The notes: generated from the letters alone by a model not told the origin. DNA of 64,000 nt from Cymbidium sinense (GCA_021442155.1 CM038218.1:57411161-57475160); one strand, 5' to 3'; numbered from the stretch's first letter, positions 11,697 to 22,441 are shown. Translations and numbers: made by a program.

Positions 11697-12143
11697 GAAT
11701 GGGCAAAACCTTGAGAAAGAACATCACCATCAACCAAGCTCAATCTAGATCTGGCAGTGTAGGCGAAGGTGGAGGCGACGGTTATCATAGTTGTGGTGGG
11801 GGATCTGGATGTGCTGGTGGATATGGAGGTGGTGGTCAGAACAGTGGTGGTTATGGAGGCGGGAGGAGCTACGGAGGTTACAGCCATGGTGGTGGCAAAG
11901 GGAGAGATCGTGGATGTGATGGTGGATCAACTCGAGAGGCAGGTGGTTCTTATGGGAAAGCGAAGAATGGCTAATCGATCCCTTATGGAACTGTGTCATT
12001 AAAGTAGAGACGATTCTAGTTATCAGATTTTTGATTTCCTCCATGGTGCTCATTTTTATTTATGTCATCGTTGTGTCTTAAAATCTTGGTGTGTTAATTG
12101 GTTGATGAAATAAAAAGAAATGTTAAATAATTTGTTCTCTCTT
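11697..12143 (+). pseudogene. Captured 3' fragment of a plant glycine-rich RNA-binding protein gene
   Basis: The reading frame (about 11,699-11,974) gives the last RRM strand (RKNITINQAQSRSGS) followed by a Gly/Tyr/Ser/Arg-rich tail (GGYGGGG, GGYGGGRSYGGYSHGGG) and a stop, then about 170 bp resembling a 3' UTR that ends in an A-rich stretch (gaaataaaaagaaatg). This fits the C-terminal half of GRP7/GR-RBP-type proteins, nuclear/cytoplasmic RNA binders. RNP1 and RNP2 are absent, so no functional RRM is encoded. The apparent start ATG is accidental: the ancestral frame reads Asn-Gly-Gln-Asn-Leu there and slips by one base a few codons later. Two more copies lie in the right telomere-like array (25,771-26,243 and 27,366-27,812), in the same polarity relative to CCCTAAA. 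The Ser/His/Thr-rich minus-strand frames over it are shadows. Confidence 0.8.
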
Positions 12144-12889
12144 AAAACTAATCCTAAACTAAAATACCTAAACCCTAAACTAAAACCTAAAAAAAAATAA
12201 AACAAATTAAAATTAAAACTAACAAACTAAAATAAGCTATCCACAAATCAAAAAATCCTAGCATAAAAAACCCTAAACCAAATAAACCTAAATAAAAAAA
12301 CTAAATAAGAAAACTAAAATAAAATAAAACTAAACTAAAGATAAAATAAATAATAAAACCTAAAATCTATAAAAATAAAAGATAAAAATAAAGAGAAAAT
12401 AAATAAATAAAATAAAAACTAAAAAAAATAAAAATAAAAATAAAAAATAAAATAAAAAGACCTAAAATAAAATAAATAAATCAAAAATAAAATACCAAAA
12501 ATTAACCCACAAAGATATATAACCAAACTGATAAAACTAGCTGAAATAGATAAAATGATGAAACTAAATACTAAACTAGGCTAAGATATAAGCACAAACT
12601 AGGCAAAGATAAACTACTAAAGAAAATAGGCTAAAAAAATAACTGAAGCCTACTAAAAAGATAAACCTAAAGAACCTAAACAAAGATAAATAAAATAAAA
12701 TAGGCAAAGATAAAGATAAAATAAGGCTAAAATAGGAATGAGTTTAAACCTAAAATACTTAAAATGCCTAAAAGATAAATATAACTAAAGATAAAGAATA
12801 AATCTAGTATAAAGGCTAATGACAAAGATAAGGCTAAATGGGATGATAAGTGTTTTGCTGGTGAAAGATAAAGGATAAAAGATAAAAAA

Positions 12890-13150
12890 TGGAGTCTGGG
12901 CTTTAGAGGCCCTAAGACCCTAGCCCAGGGATGGGAAGACCCAGAGCCACAAGGCTGGAAGCACTGAAAGCCTGGGCTAGGCCAAGCAGGCCCTAGAATT
13001 GAGCTGACACAAAGATGGTGAGCCCTACCACAGTTCTTAGCCCTGACACTGGCACTGGACTGGGCCATGCCCTAGGCCCTAAACCTGAGCCTAAGGCCCT
13101 AAGGCCCTGAGCCCTAGGCACTAAACTGAGCCCAGACCCACAGGCAAAGT
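12890..13150. repeat. GC-rich CCCTRGGCC-type block within the telomere-like tract
   Basis: Repeated words ggccctaa, gagcccta, cccaggc and gcctgggc make a locally GC-rich patch in otherwise A/T-rich telomere-like sequence. A similar patch lies at about 11,165-11,370. It may be a diverged CCCTAAA variant (A to G/C) or a consensus error in a hard-to-call repeat. No coding content is recognised. Confidence 0.5.
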
Positions 13151-13335
13151 AGGCCAAAGCTTTTCACAAAAAGGCTAAAAGCTAAATGTAAATAAAATAA
13201 TAGAAATACAGGATAAACTGTGCTGTGGCCTAGGTAAGAAAAAGATAAAATTAAAAAAGAATGAGTTAAAGATAAGATAAAACTATAAAAAGAAAAAGCC
13301 AAACCTAAACTAAACAAATAAAGAATAAAATAAAA

Positions 13336-13435
13336 NNNNNNNNNNNNNNNNNNNNNNNNNNNNNNNNNNNNNNNNNNNNNNNNNNNNNNNNNNNNNNNNN
13401 NNNNNNNNNNNNNNNNNNNNNNNNNNNNNNNNNNN
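13336..13435. other. Assembly gap of exactly 100 N
   Basis: One hundred consecutive N. This round number usually denotes a scaffold join of unknown size. The left contig ends in the telomere-like tract, and the right contig starts inside an LTR. Confidence 0.98.
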
Positions 13436-16400
13436 CTAATTTATTACTATTCATGGGATTAATTAATCATTAATTAACTTAAAAGAATAGTTAAGGTTTA
13501 ATTAGTCAATTTTTTTAATTAAGTGAGAAATAAATCCCAAGAAAATCATAAGAGGTAGAGGTCATCCCATCAAATTAACCCACAAAATTTGGGATTAATT
13601 GCTCAGGTAATTAAAGAGTAATTAAGCTAATAAACTTTATAATTAAACATTAATTAAACCTTAATTGCTATTCAAAATTAGTTTAGATCATTTTTAATTA
13701 ATTCTCCTTTGAAATAACTTTAAAATGAGTATTTATTTGCATTTTTTATTTCACTATAATTATTTATGACTTTTATAAGTTTTAGCCATTAAAAATGGTC
13801 AATTAAGCCTAATTACAGCCTAATCCTTTTGGCGCCACATTGCGCACTGATGCGGCGTGCTTTTCACGTGGTATCGCAGGATTGACTTCTTAAAACTTAT
13901 CCCACTCAGCCCCTATGTGGCGGTGGAAGATGTGCTTTCTCATCCGTCGTCCAATCTAAGATCAGACGGCTACAATTAATCCCACAGCTTAATAGGATTA
14001 AATCAAATTGATTTAGCAAATTTAATTACGACCGTCCATTCTAATCATGTGGAACAAATGGTGCATGATCTAACATGATGTGAGTGAGAGAGAATGTAGT
14101 TCATCCGTCATTGCTCACTTGATCTATGCTTAGATCAACTCGGATCCCACCTTCACGACATCGATCGAGGGGATCCAACGGTCATCACATGAGATGCAAG
14201 TTTTCTGAAAGCTCCATCCCATTTTGCCTAAAATCAGTTTTGGAAGCATACCTCATTGGAGCTCAATGGTTTGAATGATGAGGAAGCTTCATCTAGTGAA
14301 GATAAAGTATGAGAAGCAATTGGATCAATTCTCGATGTTCGCTCGAAGGCCATGAATTGATGATTTGGACTTCAACTTTGATTGAAGTCCTACCTTGGTG
14401 CTGAAAGCTTGGGAGATAATTCATTCTTGCTCGATGAGGCCTAGGGAAGGAGCGTAAAGAGTTTGATGGTGAAATGGAGAAGTTAGATCAGAAATGGGAG
14501 TGTCCTACTTCAGGATAGATTAGAATGGCATTTTTCGATCGAAGAACGAGCTTGGGTGCTTAGGGAATGGCATTAGCCGCTCATCTTGGGTAGCTTTAAG
14601 GAAAGATTTTTTGAGTTGAAATGAGGGGGTGTATACCCCTTTCATCTTAATCATGGTTTGGCTTCTAGTCCATCCCACCATCTCGTGGAGTCATGGCAGG
14701 GAGGAGGTGAGTTGGCTTGACTTGGTTTGTTGAAGGTGTGGAGGTGACTTCCAAGGAGGAATCATGGGTGTCCTATGGGCTTCAAATGCTCCAATGGGGA
14801 GGGTGAGGTGATTTCACCTCCCATGTGTCATGGCCGACCCAACCACCCCTTGGGTCAGTTTGGGCAGTGTCCTAGGTGCTTAAGTTGACCATTGGGAGAG
14901 TACAAAGTGGCCAAGAAATGGAAATGACCACTTACATGGGTGATTTGTCTCATGTGATACCCTTGACCTAAGGGTAGAATGATTATTTGGCATTAAATTT
15001 GATTTGGGAAGATTTAAAATGCGCCAAAAGAGGGTTAGCCCAAATTTCAAGTCAATTGGAGTTGATTTGGCTCAATTTGACTCATTTAGGTCAAATTGGG
15101 TTAGGTTGGGTCAAGTTTACCAATTGGCCAAATTGGGTCAAACCAAGGATTGGGTTAAGTTATAAGGGATTTGTTTTAATTTTTAGTTTGGCTTAGATTT
15201 GATTTTGGCTCATTTGAATTCATTTGGGTCAAATGGTTAAGTTGACCAATTTGACCAAATTGGACAAATTGTCTGGTTGGGTGTTGTTTTGGGTTTAGTT
15301 GACCAATTGAAGATGATTGTACATAGGTTTTAATTAATTTGGATTTGGTTTGATTTAGGCCAACTTGAACCTTTAGGTCAAATTGGGCTAAGTAGGTCAA
15401 TTTCCAATCCAATCATGGCTTTGGTAAAGTTCAACAATCAATTTGGAATGAAATTGAGCCGTTGGTTACAATCAATTTGATTTATATTTTTATTTGACAT
15501 AATTTGTCCTTTTAGGTCAATTTGGGTCAACTTGGGTCAAGAGGTCTAATTGGGTTTGGTTTGACTCAATTGAAGGTCAAGTCATATTCGAATATTGATT
15601 TTGATTTGCTATGAATCATTGGTTTTTGGGGATTTCTAGTTATAATTTCTGGGTTCATAAGGGTTGGATTGACTTGGTTTGACCTAATTTGTAATAATTA
15701 ACCAACCTAGGGTGATCAACAATCATGATGGAAGGTTTGGATGGGCTTGGTTCAATCTAATTTGAGTAGGATTAAAACTTAGCTCAAATAGGTCAAATTG
15801 GCCATTTTGGGTCAAGTGGGCCAATTGGGTTAAGTTGGATTGATTTTGGGTTGAGTTTGATTTAGTTGAGTTTATATATCGATTTGGGATTTATATATAA
15901 TTTCAATTGCAATTGGCTAGGGTTCAAATATGTTTTGGTTCATTTGAACATTTGAAGTCAAAGGGGTTAAGTTGGGTTTGAGTTGGGATGATTTTGGTTA
16001 GGCTTGATGATTGTAGATTTTATTTATATTTGTGAATATAATTGAAGGTATGATTGATTCATGAGAAAATCAATTGAATTTGTGTTTTGGAATGAAGGAA
16101 TTTTGGTAAGTCCATGGAGTTGGGTCATGTGGCTTAGGTTTTGATTTTGATTTGGCTTGATTTAGTTTTGATGATTTAAATGTATATTTCATTTAAATTT
16201 GTGAATATGATTGAAAATATGATTGATTTATGAGAAAATCAATTGAGTTTGACATGATTTGGATTAAGATTTGGCTAAGTCCATGGGATAGTCATATTAA
16301 GAAGGGTTTTGATTTAATTTGATTTAGTTTGATTTAGTTTTGATCATTTGAATGTAGATTTGATTTATATTTAGGAAGATGAAGTTATAAATTTATTATG

Positions 16401-16802
16401 AGAAAATCAATTGATTTTGGATTGATTTGGATTAAGATTTGGCTAAGTCCATGGGATAGGTCATATGCCTTAGGAAGGGTTTCAAGTTTGGATTTGATCA
16501 TGGGCTTCAATCATTTGGTTTTGGAATTTGGGTTGGGATTTGGATTTGAATTTGATGTTTGAATTAAACTTGAGGTTTTGTTTGAGAAGGTGAACATGGA
16601 TTGGATTTGGGTTGTGGGTGGATTATCCTAATCCCTAAGGCATAACCTAATCATATGGTTAACCTTTCTAAGTCATTTGGCTTAAGTTAACTGTTTACCT
16701 ATTTGTTAGGAGAGTCTTACGATGAGGGAAGTCTTAGTGTCTTGAAGACTCCTATGTCTAAGATGTGAAGATTGAATCTACACTCCAAAAGTGATATCAA
16801 TA
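13436..16802 (-). mobile_element. Truncated LTR, inverted copy of solo LTR A (host copy B)
   Basis: The reverse complement is colinear with LTR A from its first base to about its base 3,360 (A 1,064 to about 4,425). It includes the TTGACC-rich block, the stretch matching 3,040-3,180 (ggtcggccatgac), the decayed hairpin and the TTAATTAA-rich block. Its outer end is lost in the gap. The terminal TG has decayed to TA (plus strand TA at 16,801-16,802), as expected from C-to-T change. By-eye divergence from A is roughly 10 percent. The small open frames at 14,987-15,196 and 15,176-15,412 are chance frames in the TTGACC block. Confidence 0.85.
15030..15880 (-). promoter_or_regulatory. TTGAC[C/T] (W-box-like) cluster in inverted LTR B
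   Basis: This is the same block as 1,905-3,050, read on the minus strand. The plus strand shows many ggtcaa and ttgacc words, for example around 15,090-15,135 and 15,225-15,265. Function is inferred only. Confidence 0.45.
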
Positions 16803-16807
16803 GGCCT
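16803..16807. repeat. Shared target-site junction GGCCT next to LTR B
   Basis: GGCCT (reverse complement of AGGCC) separates LTR B from the protease region, exactly as AGGCC does in copy A. The partner repeat would lie beyond the gap. Confidence 0.75.
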
Positions 16808-18139
16808 TAGGCTCCATAGTGTTACCCTTGGAGATAGATGATTGGAAGATGAAGCTAAGTTTCACATTATAGACTCAGATACATCTTTCAATGCTTTGCT
16901 TGGAATACCATGGATACATGGGAACAACATAGTTCCATCCTCTCTACATTAGTGTATGAAGTTTGTGAGAGGTGGGATCATCTATTGTGTCAAAGGAGAT
17001 CTCAAGCTATTTATAGTTCACGAGGTCGACATATATGAGGATGCTTACTACCTCCCTCAAGATCAACATATTTTGTGAACTTTGCCAAAGTTTAAAAATA
17101 AAAAAATGAAAAAGAAAAGAGAAAGAAAAAGAAAAAGAAAGAGAAAGAGAATGAAAAAGAAAATAAAAGGGAGCAAAAATAGACTTGGAGGAGGAAGTAG
17201 AGCATGACATTAGATTCCCCCCATAGTTCATTATTCTATTCGAGCATATAGGTAGGACGACCTGACCTCCACCAGGTAGAGGAAGAGGCCAGTTCAGAGG
17301 TAGTCCCAGGGTGGAAAACCTCTTTATTGGCCACCCAATAAAAGATATGTCCTAGCTACCAGGAGTACACCTGCTATCCATATAGACCTAGAATCTTTTT
17401 CATAGGATGAGTCTTATATGGTTAGCACACCAGCTAGCTCTTCTCAGCAGTAGATTCCCTTGGAGGTAACACTTGAGCTAGATAGCGATGAAGACCGGTC
17501 TCCAAAGCAAAGCATAAGTGTATACAAGTCTATTTGTGATACAGTTAGGCATCAGTTGGGAACCTTAGTTCTAACCCCACCTTCCTCTCAAAAAGCTAAT
17601 GGCTTGGTAGCTAAAGAATCCCCTAAGTCATCCACAGGTGTGAAGACTCAGAGGTTCTTTCTAGAAGCATCATCCTCAAGTGATGAAGTTGATGTAGAAC
17701 TTGAGGATGATTAAAATAAAGATTTAATAGAATTACCTTTTGATTGGTACTTGCCTTGTGTTCATAATTTAGAAAAGAAAGGGTTAATCCCACACATTTT
17801 GTCGTAGCACAGGTCAGATTACTTTAAAAGAATATGGAAGAACAAATGCAAAAGCTCTCAATCAAGACTTGGACTAGGTTTTGGTACAGTGGGTCCAGTC
17901 GTTGATGGCGGTCACTGCTTAGTCATCACCAATCAATTGGAATCTGAAAGATTTTTTGCAAATCACATTAACTCATATGAGGAGCTGTGATTAGAAACTT
18001 TAGATGATTTAGATGATTATGAAGTTAAAGATGCACCTCTAGAGTTTGAAGAAGAGATCAAGTCAACCATTGACGAGCTCAAGGAAATCAACTTATGAAC
18101 TGAAGAAGATCCACACCCGACATATATCAGTTCTTTGTT
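16808..18139 (+). pseudogene. Tat-like protease tail and pro-RT connecting region, host copy B
   Basis: This is the downstream part of the protease region followed by a long connector before RT, parallel to 1-1,058 (minus) in copy A. It holds the post-protease segment (16,958-17,090, FVRGGIIYCVKGDLK-like), a Lys/Glu-rich linker, and an 84-residue frame at 17,460-17,714 starting MEVTLELDSDEDRSP and ending in ELEDD, which then hits a stop that is open in copy A. Further on come LPFDWYL (about 17,731) and the degenerate run-in to RT. Multiple stops and frame slips are present. The active-site part of the protease would lie beyond the LTR, in the gap. In Ogre elements this interval contains an intron; I could not identify splice sites here with confidence. 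Confidence 0.75.
17093..17172 (+). other. Polypurine tract encoding a Lys/Glu-rich linker between protease and RT
   Basis: About 80 nt almost purely of A and G (gaaaaagaaa repeats). The equivalent tract lies at about 650-755 in copy A (as pyrimidines) and at 45,836-45,897 in C. In frame it encodes a highly charged Lys/Glu linker. A role as an internal polypurine priming site is conceivable but untested. Confidence 0.6.
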
Positions 18140-19540
18140 GAATGAAATTGAAACCAATGACTTTATTAGGCTATTGATTGAGTTTAAGAACTACTTTTGC
18201 ATTGATTTATGAAGAGATGCCTAGATTGGCTCTGACATAGTGGTGTCCACAAACAAGTAATAGAACCTACTCGCTAACCTATCAAACAAGCTCCTAGACG
18301 CATGTGATTAAACATAGAACAATGGTCATTTTGAAGTCAAGAAAGCGATCGATGTTGACTTCATCTAGAAAGAAAAATATCCTGCCAAGTTAGCCAACAT
18401 CATCCTAGTTAAGAAAAAGAATGGCCAAATTCACATATGCATCAATTTTAGGGATTTAAATAAGGCATATCAAAAAGATGAATTTCCATTACCAATCTCA
18501 GAGTTGATGGTGGACATTGCCTCATCTCATGTAGTCTTCTCTTTCATGGATGGCTCATTTAGATATAGCCAAATAAAGATGGCCCCTGAAGATGAAAGAA
18601 ACACTACTTTTAGAACCCTCATCAGAATTTATTGCTATAAGGTCATGCCTTTTAGCCTTAAAAATGCTGGTGCTACATTCAAGTGGGCTATGACTCGAAT
18701 CTTCGATGAACTCATTGATCATCAAGTAGAGTGCTATCTCGATGATCTCGTGGTCAAAAGTAGAGAAAATGAAGACCATCTCTTTAACTTGAGAGTAGTT
18801 TTCAATCAGTTAAGACAATTTAACCTCAAAATGAACTCCCTGAAGTTTTCATTCGGGGTAGCTTCAAGAAAATTCCTTGGGTTTGTTGTCCAACACCAGG
18901 GAATCGAAATTGATCTAGAGAAAAATAAAGTGATATTAGAAATGCCACCCCTTAAAAGTTTAACTCAACTCAGATCATTCCAAGGGCGGTTGGTGTATCT
19001 AAGATGCTTTATATCCAACCTATCAAGAAGATGTCAACCATTCATAACACTTCTCGAAAGGGATGCTAAGTTCAAGTGGGATGACAACTGTGATGATGCT
19101 TTCAATGACATCAAGCATTACTTGATGACATCGTCAGTTCTATTATCCCATATCCCTGGCAAGCTACTAGTAATTTACATTTTTGGATTAGACAACTCTA
19201 TTAGTTCTTTGTTAGCCCAAGCCAATGATGAAGGGAAGGAAAATGCACTATACTACCTCTGTCATCATCTAATCCCCATTGAGGCTAATTATCCACCCAT
19301 TGAGAAGCATTGTCTAGCTTTAATCTTTGCATCCCAAAAGCTATAGCACTACATGCTTCTTCATAAGGTGAACTTAATCTCTATGATCAATCCACTATAG
19401 TATCTCATGACAAGGTTGATTCTATCTGGATAGCTAACATGATCCATGATCCTCACAATTTGACATTACCTTCATACCCTCTTTGTGAAAGGACAAGCAC
19501 TAGGATTTCTTAGGCACTTCCCACTCCTTTCTGATGAACA
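18140..19540 (+). pseudogene. Ty3/gypsy reverse transcriptase and RNase H, host copy B
   Basis: This is the best preserved domain in the window. The uninterrupted frame 18,504-19,346 (280 residues) has FMDG (residues 14-17), SQIKMAPEDERN (22-33), FSLKNAGATF (50-59) and the catalytic YLDD (78-81, nt 18,735-18,746). After these come the thumb/connection (FLGFVV, LRSFQGRL) and RNase H with ALYYL and YPPIEKHCLAL near its end. Upstream, the finger region is broken by stops near 18,200-18,310, and its KKKNGQIHICINFRDLNKAY-like part stays readable at about 18,411-18,470. The stop after residue 280 lies inside RNase H (QKL-stop). The enzyme would copy element RNA into DNA and degrade the RNA strand. 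The upstream stops and the loss downstream make the copy inactive. Confidence 0.88.
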
Positions 19541-19565
19541 AATCATGAACTTAGGGGATACTAGC

Positions 19566-20154
19566 ATTCACTGGGAGATGTACTTTGATGGTGCGCTTCC
19601 TCTCAAAGAGGAAGAATCACAATCTACTATTCCAAGAAAGGCGGGGTAGGAATAGTTCTCTTAACTCCGGTGTGATGATGATTCTCATTTCATCTATCTA
19701 ATCCTTGCACCAATAATGAAGAGAATATGAGGCTTTGATTGCGGTTTGGAGTTAGATTACTAAGCATCCAAAATCCTCTTGGGATTCTCTAGTTATCAAC
19801 CAAATCGCTAGGTCCTATAAGGTTATAAAGCCTAGGCTCTATCACAACCACAAGAACACCATAGAGTTGTTAGCCCAAATCCCAAAGGTTACCATTTATA
19901 AGACTCATCGAGGACAAAATGCTGTAGTGTGTGCTTTAGTTAAGCTTTTCAAAGAGTTGGCATACCTAGAGGATGAGTCCATTTCAATAAAGGTCCAAAA
20001 TAGACATGTCTTATCCCTTATTGATATTGAATGCATCAAAAAGTACTCTTTTGAAGGGGAGGTTTCCATTACCAAGAAGGATGAGGAGTTAGATTGGAGG
20101 CAACCATTCATGGATTACCTAAATAAAGGAAAACTACCTCAAGAGAAGTCCTAG
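19566..20154 (+). pseudogene. Second (archaeal-type) RNase H and linker to integrase, host copy B
   Basis: It starts with WEMYFDGA (from 19,572), the signature of the extra RNase H that Tat/Ogre elements carry between RNase H and integrase. The middle is shattered by stops. The C-terminal part and linker are open at 19,867-20,154: LLAQIPKVTIYKTHRGQNAV, then a conserved NRHVLSLID, ending with LDWRQPFMDYLNKGKLP just before integrase. The matching linker in C is open at 48,263-48,649. This domain order supports assignment to the Tat lineage, not to Athila or chromoviruses. Confidence 0.8.
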
Positions 20155-21300
20155 CCTATCAGATGAAGTAGAGAGCACTTTCTTATGCTCTTATGGACGG
20201 TGTCTTATACCGGTGGTCTTTTGATCATATATGGTTATGTTGTTTAGACAAGCATGAAGCCCATAAGATTGTGAGGTACACTCAGGATTATGTGAAGCCA
20301 ACCAATCCAGTCCAAAGATGAAAGCCAAGATCAAGAGACTAGGATACTACTATCTGTCGATGATTAAAGATTGCATGGATACGGCTAGGTGATGCCACCA
20401 ATGTCAAATTCACAGTGTGGTCCTACCCCAACCACCCAACATTCTACATCTTACATTGGCCTCATGGCCATTCAGTGTTAGGTACCTACATAGTTGGTTG
20501 AGTGATCCTCCTTCTTCCAAGGGTCATCGGTTCATCTTATACAAACTACTTTTCCAAATGAAGACAATTTTGCTCGAGAGATCACATTTGCTCTGTGTTT
20601 TTTTGGGAACCATATCATATATAGGTTCGTGCCTCAACAAATTATATCTAAAAATGGTACTGCATTCAAGAGCACCAATATCAATAACTTTGTTCCAAGA
20701 CACAACATTGATCGGAGATATTCTACCATCAACTACCCAAGGGAAAACGGCTTAGCAGGAGACTTCAACAAAACTCTCATCCAAATACTAAAGAAGACAC
20801 TTGACAACAACAAGCGATAGTGGAATGAGCAGTTAGTTGAAGCCTTGTGGGCTTACCGTACCACATATAGAACTCCAACTCAGTCTACTCCTTTCTCCTT
20901 AGTGTATTGGTCTGAAGTTCTTATACTATTAGAAGTCCAACTCTCATTACTAAGGATAGCTGTGGGTAGAAAGATCACAATAGAATAGAATGATAAGTTG
21001 TGGTTAGAAGAGCTTGAAGGTTTGGAGGAGAGACGTCTATGGGCATCCCAAAACCTCAAGTTGTACAAAGCTAAAATGATTCAAGGTCACAACAAGTTGG
21101 TTAGTCCTATAGCTTTTCATGTAGGAGAGCTTATTTTAGTTCTAAGGAGATCGATTGTTGTCCATCATAAGATGGGAGGCAAGTTTGAACCCACTTGGGA
21201 AGGCCCTTTTGCCATAAAAAGGCCTACCAAAGAGGATTTTATCAGCTTATTAATCATAAGGTAGAGCGCCCACTACTTTCAGTCAATGGGCTCTACTTAT
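20155..21300 (+). pseudogene. Tat-like integrase, host copy B
   Basis: The HHCC remnant (CHQCQIH near 20,393-20,413) is followed by core fragments: LIDPPSSKGHRF-like (split between frames), then PQQIISKNGTAF (20,629 on), where the second catalytic Asp has become Lys (20,650-20,652). In the NGLA stretch the catalytic Glu has become Gly (20,758-20,760). The third part is NEQLVEALWAYRTTYRTPTQ (20,826 on). The C-terminal region is open at 20,998-21,264, with HNKL, VGELILVLRR and the G-K-F-E-P-T-W-E-G-P motif. The first catalytic Asp region (near 20,481) is frameshifted. Integrase would join element DNA to chromosomal DNA. All three catalytic positions are lost here. Confidence 0.82.
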
Positions 21301-22087
21301 AGAAATATTATAAATCATGTTTGAAAATAATTATCATCAATAAAAATTCCATTTCAAATTCAATTTCTTCCATATTGAAATATTCTTGTTTGCAAATCTG
21401 CCATGATGTGTTTAGGGTAGGTGTAAGGAACCCTAGTAGCATCCTATCCTTCATCAACACAACATAAACACAAGCTACACACAAACATATAAAACAAACA
21501 TATATCTTTTATCTCAGGCTACTTTGAGTTGAGATAACACCCCTATAAACACTCACACACTAGCTACTCTAGGTCGACATATACTACCACCGTGTGTTTA
21601 CCCGTGGTCTTCTTGCTTTGGATGGAAGTCTACACTTTCCTTCTTTACTTGGCCCTACACAATAATGAGCACATGTTAGTTTGGTAGGCTTTCATGGTGG
21701 TAAGCTACTTCATGTTGGCATCATTTAAGAGGATGTGAGTCTCGCTTATTGGATTAGCCTTCATGGATGGGCGAAGTATATTTGAGGTTTAGGATAAGTC
21801 CCCTAGCGGCTCCTTCCCTCATGACTTCTTCAAGTCTGGGTCCAGTCCTTCCTCAGGGCTCCCTGCTTAGTAGTCACTCTAGGTCAGATAGCATCTATCC
21901 ACCGACAACATACTATCCTGATGATCAGTTCTACTTAGAAAGTTGTAAGCGTATACGCCTTCTTTCTATATTGATCATTGCACACCGATGAACACCTTAG
22001 GTTGGTTGGTTCATTCTCACTATACTGACGGATACACCACTCAAGCTGACGGATACACTTTAGGTTGGTTGGTTCTCGCACTTTAGG

Positions 22088-22118
22088 ATACACCACTCAT
22101 GAAAGATGAGTGGTGTAT
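22088..22118. other. Perfect 13-bp inverted repeat (hairpin)
   Basis: Arms ATACACCACTCAT and ATGAGTGGTGTAT flank the loop GAAAG. The word gacggatacac also occurs twice as a direct repeat just upstream (about 22,027 and 22,049). It lies in the 3' non-coding region of B and has no clear equivalent in C or D. Confidence 0.7.
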
Positions 22119-22396
22119 GCTATGCTTTCTCCTTGAGTTGGCCACCATCACTATAGGCTTTCTTTTATAGGGCTCGGGATAAGCCTAGCACACACCTTGT
22201 GGGCACTATATTTTGATCACATTTTCGACCCCATTTAGACACTACCGAGTTACTATCGATTGGAGAATTCCCCTTTTCTAGTAACCACCCATATAGTTGG
22301 AGAATCCATCCTATGGATGTGCATTCTCCCTTGGTCCATAAATTTGAGAGATGGGTCAAGGCGATTAGCCCCTTCAAATATGGCCTGCCTTTATAT

Positions 22397-22399
<3 letters not shown>

Positions 22400-22441
<42 letters not shown>
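22400..22441. repeat. (AT)n microsatellite
   Basis: About 42 bp of alternating A and T. It also generates the Ile/Tyr-rich spurious frames on both strands. Confidence 0.95.

Larger units (their letters stand above)
10619..13335. repeat. Telomere-like CCCTAAA / CCTAAATAAAA tract, left copy
   Basis: The plus strand is built of CCCTAAA, CCTAAA and TAAA-stretched derivatives such as CCTAAATAAAATAAA. Successive parts are a TAAA-rich block next to gag (10,619-11,110), a hinge resembling the one in the right array (11,115-11,155, with gctttttaaaaaatgccctaaa), a CCCTAAA-dense block with an odd GC-rich section (11,155-11,695), a GR-RBP fragment (11,697-12,143), another TAAA-rich block (12,150-12,880), a weak hinge and a second GC-rich block (12,890-13,150), then A-rich sequence to the gap. 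The order is the mirror image of the right array at 25,441-29,756. Minus-strand frames at 12,727-13,068 and 13,114-13,317 are low-complexity shadows. Confidence 0.8.

Noticed and set aside
11745..12053. Ser/His/Thr-rich minus-strand frames over the glycine-rich segment
   Set aside because: They are the antisense of the GR-RBP fragment, whose sense frame carries the RRM end and Gly-rich tail.
12727..13317. Leu/Phe/Ser-rich minus-strand frames resembling membrane proteins
   Set aside because: They are translations of A/T-rich telomere-like low-complexity DNA next to the gap, with no domain.
1..18140. A foldback transposon with giant inverted repeats
   Set aside because: The arms are composed of a host retroelement plus a nested LTR with its own target duplication, and an assembly gap lies between them, so inverted duplication or scaffolding explains them better.
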